A stretch of 49,168 nucleotides of DNA, taken from positions 1 through 49,168 of the forward strand of contig JAGLWT010000079.1 in assembly GCA_023133295.1 (NCBI GenBank). The letters run 5' to 3'. Position 1 is the first letter of the stretch, and every line of letters begins with the position of its first letter. Under the pieces are notes generated by a model. The model saw only the letters and a list, made by a program, of their open reading frames with translations. It was not told the DNA's origin and ran no database searches. Source of the DNA: a bacterium. GTDB taxonomy: Bacteria; AUK180. The position numbers and the translations under genes are program-made. This document shows positions 43,326-49,168 of this stretch, piece by piece.

Positions 43326-44417
43326 GCGGATATCTTCCGAACTTTCTCTGAATTTTTCCTGATCCGTCTTCAAGCGGGATAAAAACCCGTCTTTGTTACC
43401 CTCACAGATCATTTCTCTGATGAAACTGCCTCCCGTGAGATGGTCAAAATGAGGCAGACGGAAATCAATGGGGCGCTGCTTGTGAAATGCCATTAAGAAC
43501 AGTACCATATCGCGAAAGGGTTCAGCTGAATCGCGGTCTGTCAACGCCGCGCGGAAACCCTTGATCTTCTTGCCGCTGAATTTGCTGAATTTTGGAATAA
43601 AGTCGTAAGCCTTTATTTCGAATCCTGAAAAATCAGCTTTTATATCGGGCATATCGGGGCTTCCCCATGCCAAAAACGGAGTATCGGTGCCTCTGCCCTC
43701 GGACAGGTCGGTGCCTTCCAAAAGACAGGTTCCCGAGTAGATCAGCGCGGTCTCGTAATTTTTGATGGCAGATGACGGAGAGATGAACGGTATACCGGTA
43801 TCGGGAAATTGCATTCCCCTCTGATAATCAGGGATGTGGAAAATCTCTATTTCTGTGTCATAATTGTTGATCAGGGCGGTGTATAACGCGAATTCTCCGA
43901 CTGTAAGGCCGTATCTGATGGGGATTAATTCGGGTGATAAAAAGGAGATCTCATCAGGAAGTGTTCCCTGAATGCTGTCTCCCAGGAACGCCGGTCTATC
44001 AAGGATCGCGACTTTGATATCTTGCCCTGACTCGGAGATCGATCCAAGAATTGCCTTTAATGTGGCAATGTAGGTATAAAACCTTGCTCCTACATCCTGT
44101 ATGTCATAGAGGAGCATATCAATATCATTGAATTTATCGGTATCGATTTTGAGTTTTTCATTGTACAGACTGACTACCGGAATATTATAATGAGGGTCCA
44201 GATGATCCTCGATCCTCTCTCCGCCGCCTTTACTTCCTCTTAAGCCGTGCTCGGGAACAAAGATGGTCTTGATGCGGAATCCGGCAGCAAGCAGTAATTC
44301 AATATTCGGCGTGCCGCAAGAGCCCACGCCGCTTTGATTTGTCAGTATTCCAATATTTCTGTTTCGGTACTCTGTTGATCCAAGAAAAAGATCCAGACCG
44401 GTCTTCATAAATACCAT
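43311..44417 (-). CDS. DUF1343/NamZ-like exo-N-acetylmuramidase
   Basis: 368-aa DUF1343 protein, the family of the peptidoglycan exo-lytic muramidase NamZ. Recognisable parts are GILTNQSGVGSCGTPNIELL, FVPEHGLRG, LLYDIQDVGARFYTYI, AILDRP and GTCLLEGTDLSEGRGTDTPF. No signal peptide is visible with this start. The ATG at 44417 follows a promoter by 7 nt; the in-frame ATG at 44408 is the alternative, and the open frame further upstream is repeat DNA. Its 3' end overlaps the convergent phosphoesterase gene by 15 bp. Confidence 0.88.
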   Translation of the reverse strand: MVFMKTGLDLFLGSTEYRNRNIGILTNQSGVGSCGTPNIELLLAAGFRIKTIFVPEHGLRGSKGGGERIEDHLDPHYNIPVVSLYNEKLKIDTDKFNDIDMLLYDIQDVGARFYTYIATLKAILGSISESGQDIKVAILDRPAFLGDSIQGTLPDEISFLSPELIPIRYGLTVGEFALYTALINNYDTEIEIFHIPDYQRGMQFPDTGIPFISPSSAIKNYETALIYSGTCLLEGTDLSEGRGTDTPFLAWGSPDMPDIKADFSGFEIKAYDFIPKFSKFSGKKIKGFRAALTDRDSAEPFRDMVLFLMAFHKQRPIDFRLPHFDHLTGGSFIREMICEGNKDGFLSRLKTDQEKFRESSEDIRLYSF

Positions 44418-44424
44418 GACAATG

Positions 44425-44454
44425 ATGATAAGTGCACAAGTGCACAAGTGACAA
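44425..44454 (-). promoter_or_regulatory. Promoter of the NamZ-like gene (leaderless type)
   Basis: On the minus strand, -35 TTGTCA (44454-44449) and -10 TATCAT (44430-44425) are 18 bp apart, 7 nt before the ATG. The -35 is part of the CACAAGTGACAAG repeat words, so the repeat itself may supply the promoter element. Confidence 0.4.
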
Positions 44455-44563
44455 GAGCACAAGTGGGTGAGGGATAAGAAAAGAAGGAGATGGATCCTTC
44501 ATTGTATTTTCCCACTTTACACTTCACACTTCACACTTCAAACCTGCTGAGCAAGCTCAGCAG
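44429..44563. repeat. Repeat block with hairpin after the EAL gene
   Basis: Contains GTGCACAAGTGCACAAGTGA words, a GATGGATCCTTCATTG piece and TTTACACTTCACACTTCACA words. The hairpin CTGCTGAGC/GCTCAGCAG (44544-44563, 2-nt loop) directly abuts the EAL stop codon and could act as a terminator for that minus-strand gene. Confidence 0.75.
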
Positions 44564-46153
44564 CTACCCATGAAATTCGATCTTCTTGGGCGGGTGTATC
44601 GTGGGATGAGCAAAGAGAAAACCCTGACCCAATTGAATGTCCAGTTTCTTTATCGCTTCCAGATCAGTAGTCATTTCGATGCCTTCCGCTATCACCTTGG
44701 CTCCAAGATCTTTTGCGATCTCCGCAAGGGCGTTCACTACGGATTCCTTGATGAAATTCTTATGTAACGCGCTTATCAAACTTCGGTCGATCTTCATATA
44801 GTCGATCTCAAGCTCCACGAGATACTGTAGAGATGAGTAGCCGGAGCCCACATCATCGAGAGCTATCTTGATGCCCTTTTCTCTCATATTATTGAAAAGT
44901 CTTTTGAATTTCTTGAAATCCTGTATCAATTTGCGTTCAGTGATCTCGACAACCAGTTCGATATTCGGATATTTATTCACATAATCTTGAAAAGAGGGAA
45001 GTAATTCTTCCAATGCCAACGGGTGAATATTAACAAAGAGCTTGGAACTCTGATCCATGACATCAAAACGCTTCAGGCTGCTTTGCGCGCAAACGCTCTC
45101 CAGCTGAGTGATCTTGTCGAATTTAAAGGCCATCTCAAAGAGAAATTCAGGTGCCTGCCATATGGTATTTACGGGCCCCCTTGACAAGGCCTCGTACCCG
45201 TATATGCTCATATCCGCAAGGTCAATAATAGGTTGATATTCAGTCCAAATAGATTCATCGGAAATTATCCGGCCAAATTCATTGATGTACTTCGAGAACT
45301 TATTCTTCTTAGTATCCCAGATAACCTCGTATGCCTTCTTCAGCAGAGAGTAAACTGTGATCTCGAAGTGTTCCATATCAGTGGAGAAGGAGGAATCGGA
45401 AAAGCCGTAGGTGTAGCTGCCCTTATGTTCATTCACGATCGGCAGGATGGACTTCTCCATGTCATTTGTCAACTCCAGGAAGAGGTTCTTGGAGAAGGAG
45501 TCGGGATAAAAGACCATCAGAACAATATCGTTTTGTGTATATGGGATGAGAAGGAATCTGTTCTTGAAAGGTACTTGGGCACTGATCACCTTATTCATCT
45601 CAGCGCGTATCTTTTCCACGACCATCTTCTCGCTCTCTTTAGGGAGATCGTTAAACTCGTGAACATATATTCGGATGTTCTTATAGATCTTCGTGAGATT
45701 GATGATCTTCTTGAAATTGATCATCAATGAAGGATTGACACTCTGAATAACGGAGAGAGATTCATTCGGCTCTATGGAGAAAAAGTCATGCTTGGACATC
45801 ACTTCTTTTATCGCAAAAAGCAGCTTCTCGGGGTTAAAAGGTTTAACCAGAACATAATCCGCACCGAGGAACTTGGCCTGATTGCATGTTTTTTCATCGT
45901 CTGAAATGAAAATGATGCCGCAATCCGCTGTTTTCGGGGAGAATTTCAATCTCTGAATGATGGAGAAGTCGTCATTAATGACCTTTGAGTCAATAATAAT
46001 TAATTTCAGATCAGGGTAGTGTTCGAAAAAAGCGTCGAAAGAGTTTTTTTCGGGCATCCAGAATGGACTGAAACCGTTCCTGACAAGAAATAAAAAAACT
46101 TCTTGATATGTGACATCATTCGGAGTCACATAAATAATATCGGTTATCTTCAT
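44564..46153 (-). CDS. REC-like + EAL cyclic-di-GMP phosphodiesterase
   Basis: 529-aa cytoplasmic protein. Residues 1-125 resemble a receiver domain (LKLIIIDSKV, VLVKPFNPEKLLFAI). Residues about 130-300 look like a degenerate GGDEF-type domain without the motif. Residues about 305-529 are an EAL domain with the key residues: YGYEALSRG, FVNIHP, VVEITER, IALDDVGSGYSSL, YMKIDRSL, IAEGIE and QGFLFAHP. It should hydrolyse c-di-GMP. The ATG has no Shine-Dalgarno site and lies 6 nt after a -10. Confidence 0.92.
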   Translation of the reverse strand: MKITDIIYVTPNDVTYQEVFLFLVRNGFSPFWMPEKNSFDAFFEHYPDLKLIIIDSKVINDDFSIIQRLKFSPKTADCGIIFISDDEKTCNQAKFLGADYVLVKPFNPEKLLFAIKEVMSKHDFFSIEPNESLSVIQSVNPSLMINFKKIINLTKIYKNIRIYVHEFNDLPKESEKMVVEKIRAEMNKVISAQVPFKNRFLLIPYTQNDIVLMVFYPDSFSKNLFLELTNDMEKSILPIVNEHKGSYTYGFSDSSFSTDMEHFEITVYSLLKKAYEVIWDTKKNKFSKYINEFGRIISDESIWTEYQPIIDLADMSIYGYEALSRGPVNTIWQAPEFLFEMAFKFDKITQLESVCAQSSLKRFDVMDQSSKLFVNIHPLALEELLPSFQDYVNKYPNIELVVEITERKLIQDFKKFKRLFNNMREKGIKIALDDVGSGYSSLQYLVELEIDYMKIDRSLISALHKNFIKESVVNALAEIAKDLGAKVIAEGIEMTTDLEAIKKLDIQLGQGFLFAHPTIHPPKKIEFHG

Positions 46154-46159
46154 GGGTTT

Positions 46160-46188
46160 ATTTTAGCAAATAACGCCTGCATTGTCAA
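46160..46188 (-). promoter_or_regulatory. Promoter of the EAL gene (leaderless type)
   Basis: Minus strand: -35 TTGACA (46188-46183), 17-bp spacer, -10 TAAAAT (46165-46160), 6 nt before the ATG. The hairpin TGTGAAGC/GCTTCACA (46195-46213) and the box CTGTGAAGC lie just upstream. Confidence 0.7.
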
Positions 46189-46832
46189 CAACAATGTGAA
46201 GCATTGCTTCACAGAGCACAAGGCACAAGGGACAGGGCACAAGGGACAAGTGCAAAAGAAAGTGAATAGTGAACAATGAATAGTGAACAATGAACAGTGA
46301 ACAGTGAACAATGAATAATGCAGAGGGGACGCGCTACGCAGGGGGCAAGGGGCAATGGACAGTGAACAATTATAAGAGAACACAAAGATATTCTTATCTC
46401 GGAGATTTTACTCAACTTTTGAACTTTTCAACATTTGAACACTCCTCGAAGAGGTTGGAGGCCTATGGAGAAGTGAATAATTAAGAAATGAACAATGAAC
46501 AATTGGGGAAGGATAGAAGAAACACATCCGTAACCGGAAAATCAATATTTCGTTTACCTAATTAGATATCCTGTTACAATCGTTTCACGCCGTACCCCAA
46601 CCAAGATATGGGACATGTCGTACGCTGAAAGCGTTCGTCTGTCCCGATGTAAAAGTACAAAGCGGAGAGTTGAAAATTGCGAAGCAATTGTACACTCTAC
46701 GCAATGTTTAAAATCACATGTAGCCATTATTTACACATCTTCTAATGTCATTCCCGACTCCGATCGGGAATCCATCTTTATTTCCCTTTCTTAAACCTTG
46801 TGCACTTGTGCTCTGGTGCCCCTTTTTCTTTG
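46189..46832. repeat. Longest intergenic repeat block (about 640 bp)
   Basis: Order: hairpin at 46195-46213, CACAAGGGACAAG words (46214-46258), GTGAACAATGAATAGTGAAC words (46262-46318), ACTTTTGAACTTTTCAAC words, GAACAATGAACAATTGG, the 67-nt element (46530-46596), AATTGCGAAGCAATT (46676-46690), the repeat shared with the window start (46691-46779) and CCTTGTGCACTTGTGCTCTG. The stretch at 46600-46675 is unassigned. I see no convincing gene. Confidence 0.75.
46530..46596. repeat. 67-nt element, copy 2 (copy 1 at 23644-23710)
   Basis: Both copies start GTAACCGGAAAATC and align without gaps at about 54 of 67 positions by hand. Each contains TTTAAC or TTTACC 16 bp before TACAAT, which is promoter-like. 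Copy 1 has ATG six nt after TACAAT, copy 2 has ACG, so no shared ORF is maintained. Confidence 0.6.
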
Positions 46833-47441
46833 TTATGTGTCACACGTTCTTGCCTGCTCCGCTTTTCCGTCAATTATTATCAGCGCATGATACTGATTGT
46901 AGATGCGGGCATCTTTCGGAAGATTGATTTCAAAGAATTCTCTCATCTTCTCATATTTCAGATCCGATGCGCATAAGCGATGCTTTTCCACAAATCTCCT
47001 TGTATAGGCATCGATCACAAAAAATGGCAGGTCAAAAGCGTATAAAAGAATACAATCCGCGGTCTCAGGGCCTACTCCCTTCAGGGCAAGGAGATCTTCG
47101 CGTAATTGATTCGGCGAAAGACCTTCGGTGAGTGCTCCGTCTTCAAGTCCGTTGTCCAGGAGAAATTGTGAGAGTATTTTCAGACGCCCCGCCTTCTGGC
47201 GGAAGTAGCCGCTGGAGCGGATGGCCGTTTCAAGGGCCTTTGTGTCGGCATCGGCGATCGCTTCCGCAGTCATGAGGTTGAGCCCCTTTAATTTAGCAAT
47301 GGCTTTCTCCACATTTTTCCAATTGGTATTCTGTGTCAGTATCGCACCGGCAGCGACTTCAAAAGGAGATTCCGCTGGCCACCATTGCGGCTGTCCGTAT
47401 TTTTTAAGAAGATCTTCGTAAAGCTGAAGTACGCGATTCAT
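46833..47441 (-). CDS. Endonuclease III-like HhH-GPD protein, no Fe-S cluster
   Basis: 202-aa base-excision-type DNA glycosylase relative: FEVAAGAILTQNTNWKNVEKAI, then the helix-hairpin-helix LKGVGPETADCILLYAF and the Asp in VIDAYTRRF. The place of the EndoIII Lys in the hairpin is Glu, as in related monofunctional groups. The chain stops at GKAEQARTCDT, where relatives continue with a four-Cys Fe-S loop. Repeat DNA begins a few bp after the stop. ATG at 47441 overlaps the upstream stop as ATGA; ATG at 47447 is the alternative. Confidence 0.85.
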   Translation of the reverse strand: MNRVLQLYEDLLKKYGQPQWWPAESPFEVAAGAILTQNTNWKNVEKAIAKLKGLNLMTAEAIADADTKALETAIRSSGYFRQKAGRLKILSQFLLDNGLEDGALTEGLSPNQLREDLLALKGVGPETADCILLYAFDLPFFVIDAYTRRFVEKHRLCASDLKYEKMREFFEINLPKDARIYNQYHALIIIDGKAEQARTCDT

Positions 47442-47806
47442 TTCCATTTTGGAAATTGATCTTTTCTCACTGAGAATGTATATCTGAAACCTATCGCCAT
47501 TGTCCTGTGAAGAGGGCATAAGCCGCGAATAGGATAATGGAGTTGTTGGACAGGGGATTTATATGATCCTCCGACGATGAATGCGAAAATAGGGATGGTC
47601 CCCAGCGTATAATAGAGTATTGCTAAAAGGATATTTTGCACAAATACACCTAAAGATACATTAGATGCAGCGCCTTCCATGTAGATGGGACAAGTTTGAC
47701 AGAAATTCAGAAAAGAAATATCTGAGAGTTTATCAAGCGGTAATATGAACACCAGTCCCATAAGTGAAAGAAGAAAGAATATTCTTTTTATTTGGAAACT
47801 TCTCAT
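47438..47806 (-). CDS. Small membrane protein of unknown function
   Basis: 122-aa product with two hydrophobic segments (IFFLLSLMGLVFILPL and ILLAILYYTLGTIPIFAFIVGG) and a CQTC pair between them; the C-terminal third is basic. I recognise no family. ATG at 47806 is chosen because a strong promoter ends 7 nt upstream; the ATG at 47815 would overlap the -10. It is coupled to the EndoIII-like gene by a 4-bp overlap. Confidence 0.55.
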   Translation of the reverse strand: MRSFQIKRIFFLLSLMGLVFILPLDKLSDISFLNFCQTCPIYMEGAASNVSLGVFVQNILLAILYYTLGTIPIFAFIVGGSYKSPVQQLHYPIRGLCPLHRTMAIGFRYTFSVRKDQFPKWK

Positions 47807-47813
47807 GCTAAAC

Positions 47814-47842
47814 ATTTTATTGGATTCTCGCGATTTTGTCAA
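47814..47842 (-). promoter_or_regulatory. Promoter of the small membrane protein/EndoIII unit (leaderless type)
   Basis: Minus strand: -35 TTGACA (47842-47837), 17-bp spacer, -10 TAAAAT (47819-47814), then 7 nt to the ATG at 47806. Confidence 0.65.
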
Positions 47843-48065
47843 ATAATACATTGGAGGGCAATGAATAATGAACAATTGGAGAGTGTCATCCAGAGGGAGC
47901 AAACAGCGACCGTGGGATCCAGCTTATCTCTCGTGTATTGTCTTTTCTAAATTCTTTACTTTACACTCCACACTCTTTCCTATTCACCTATCATCCTATC
48001 ATACAATCTCGATCTTTTAACTATATTCCGTGGCCACAAGGACAAGGGAGAGATATCTTGATGTT
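47843..48065. repeat. Repeat block between divergent units
   Basis: Contains GAATAATGAACAATTGG, a GTCATCCAGAGGG...GTGGGATCCAGC piece (47886-47921; the inverse of 23823-23858), ACTTTACACTCCACACTC words and CCTATCATCCTATCATAC. I see no gene. Confidence 0.7.
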
Positions 48066-48093
48066 TTGAAAACATCGTGAGAAATTGTATAAT
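48066..48093 (+). promoter_or_regulatory. Promoter of the GT1 gene (leaderless type)
   Basis: -35 TTGAAA (48066-48071), 16-bp spacer, -10 TATAAT (48088-48093). The GTG start codon follows 5 nt later. Confidence 0.65.
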
Positions 48094-48098
48094 CAATC

Positions 48099-49133
48099 GT
48101 GAAAGAGAAAAAGAAAGTTCTATATGTCACCGCCCCCTTGGTGGGCCACCTGCTGCCTGCGGTCGGTGTCATCAGGCATTATTCAAAATTGGGGTATTCA
48201 TTTTCCGTAGTATGTGAAAAGAAATATTCAAAGATCTTCAGCCAATTGGAAGAGGTAGATAAGGTTCACGAGGTCCCGCTTGAATTTGATCTTAATGTGC
48301 CTAATATAAGATTACTCGGTGATTATCAGATGTACTTCCAGTTGCCCGCATACAATAAAAAGGCCGCGGATTTCGCAGAGGGCCTTCTGATAAAAGAGGG
48401 ATATGATGCGATCGCATCGGATTTCTTCATGGCATATTCCCATATGATCTGTAAAAAACATTCGATTGGATATTGGATGGTTTATCCCATTGTGTATCCA
48501 TTTAGAGAGGGGACGGAGAGGTCTTTCAGATTTTATCCCACCCCGATTTCCCGATTGTACTATCCTCTTTTGAATCGATTGAGGAAGTTCTGGTTTAATC
48601 TGATGTATTGGGCCTTCATATTTCCTTACGCCCTTTCAAAAGGGGTCAAGGCGGATGTTCTTTCTCAAGAAATGCCAAAGATGGAGAAGGTCATAGTGAC
48701 CCCTCCCCGAGAATTTCATTCCTATATAAGATCATTTCCCCGGAATGTTGAGCTCATTCCCTATCTGCCGGAACCCAATCTGCTTTTTCCCGGCGAATTT
48801 AGCCCTCCGAGCAACGGCAAGAAGAATATCCTTATATCCCTGGGTACCATCTTCAATAAACCTGCCCGCGCAAAGAGTGTGTTAAAGAAATTGCACATAG
48901 ATATGAGCAAGTATAATGTTTTTATTACAGGCCCGGAGCCAGACGATCCGGGTGAGCTTAACTATCTTTACAATATTTCCTTGAGCAGCATCCTTCCGCA
49001 TATAGACCTATTGCTTTCTCATGGCGGGACGAATTCACTGATCCTTGCGCATCACTTCGGAGTAAAGACCGTTATCACCCCTCAGGGAGGCGATCAATTC
49101 GAGAATCTTGCGATCTGGAGGGAGCTGCATTGA
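48099..49133 (+). CDS. GT1-type glycosyltransferase, C-terminus apparently cut short
   Basis: 344-aa GT-B glycosyltransferase like UDP-glycosyl/glucuronosyl transferases. The start KKVLYVTAPLVGHLLPAVGV and the donor-site LLSHGGTNSLILAHHFGVKTVI with GGDQFENLAIW fit GT1. Relatives usually continue about 60 residues; here a TGA follows WRELH. In the +1 frame, from 49132, an open frame reads DGEMEVRDIMKE to the window end, so a frameshift is possible. The GTG start has no Shine-Dalgarno site. Confidence 0.8.
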   Translation: MKEKKKVLYVTAPLVGHLLPAVGVIRHYSKLGYSFSVVCEKKYSKIFSQLEEVDKVHEVPLEFDLNVPNIRLLGDYQMYFQLPAYNKKAADFAEGLLIKEGYDAIASDFFMAYSHMICKKHSIGYWMVYPIVYPFREGTERSFRFYPTPISRLYYPLLNRLRKFWFNLMYWAFIFPYALSKGVKADVLSQEMPKMEKVIVTPPREFHSYIRSFPRNVELIPYLPEPNLLFPGEFSPPSNGKKNILISLGTIFNKPARAKSVLKKLHIDMSKYNVFITGPEPDDPGELNYLYNISLSSILPHIDLLLSHGGTNSLILAHHFGVKTVITPQGGDQFENLAIWRELH

Positions 49134-49142
49134 TGGGGAAAT

Positions 49143-49168
49143 GGAGGTTAGAGATATAATGAAAGAAA
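49143..49168 (+). other. Possible start of a next gene
   Basis: GGAGG (49143-49147) is 11 nt before ATG (49159-49161), which opens MKE at the window edge. It competes with the frameshift reading of the GT1 gene and cannot be resolved from this window. Confidence 0.2.

Noticed and set aside
45233..45730. 165-aa plus-strand frame antisense to the EAL gene
   Set aside because: It has no start signal or domain; the EAL motifs on the other strand are unmistakable.
46214..46320. CRISPR-like appearance of regular repeats
   Set aside because: The units are 7-9 bp, contiguous and degenerate, with no spacers of constant length and no cas genes.
46150..46415. Cys/Ser-rich small frames (CHLC-, HCSLFTVHCSLF-like)
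   Set aside because: They are translations of the tandem repeat words and show no ribosome binding site; the same kind of peptide appears in every repeat block.

Overview
The window is a gene-dense stretch from a Gram-negative-type (diderm) bacterium. It carries lpxD, fabZ, lpxA, bamA and an OmpH/Skp gene, an O-antigen-ligase-like protein and several lipoproteins, so the cell has an outer membrane with lipid A. No gene fixes the phylum. The moderate GC content, the many TPR proteins and the large amount of modular intergenic repeat suggest a poorly cultured lineage; this is inference. I recognised no rRNA, tRNA, transposase, phage gene or CRISPR array.

Layout: (1) 213-8226 (+): a tight operon with a GT4 glycosyltransferase, a TPR protein, a WalJ-like metallo-hydrolase, a Sua5-RpiB fusion, a small barrel-like protein, a lipoprotein, RibD and a nucleotide-sugar epimerase. 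(2) 8227-14647: an accessory, repeat-rich zone with a GIY-YIG nuclease, a CDF transporter plus DUF72 protein (-), a stomatin/NfeD pair (-), two tandem near-identical membrane proteins, and a 164-bp inverted-repeat element. (3) 14648-18024 (+): a signalling-type operon of GAF/HD-GYP, SLH protein, winged helix, FHA and an NFACT protein lacking its N-terminal domain. (4) 18497-23547 (+): a lipoprotein adaptor, a PDZ protein, a BatD-like protein and an O-antigen-ligase-like protein with TPRs. (5) 23976-26353 (+): Nif3-family protein and RecJ. (6) 26440-43325 (+): an almost gapless 17-gene run of TPR protein, LemA, M48 protease, HD protein, Eis-like acetyltransferase, SurE, Pcm, GalT, GlgA, BamA, OmpH, LpxD, FabZ, LpxA, a GnnA-like oxidoreductase, CysS and a membrane-anchored phosphoesterase. 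(7) 43311-49168: NamZ-like and REC-EAL genes (-), a long repeat block, an EndoIII-like gene and a small membrane protein (-), and a GT1-type glycosyltransferase (+) that ends early.

Two patterns cut across the window. First, almost every gap over 130 bp is built from the same short-word repeats (CACTTGT-, GAACAAT-, TTTGAAC- and GTGAAGT-type words, plus TGGATTC...GAATGAC-type palindromic pieces), assembled in different orders. Second, seven genes have a good -35/-10 promoter (16-18 bp spacer) with the start codon only 5-8 nt after the -10, which predicts leaderless mRNAs, while genes with longer leaders carry clear Shine-Dalgarno sites. Several promoters lie about 20 bp downstream of a CTGCGAAGC box that ends a repeat tract.
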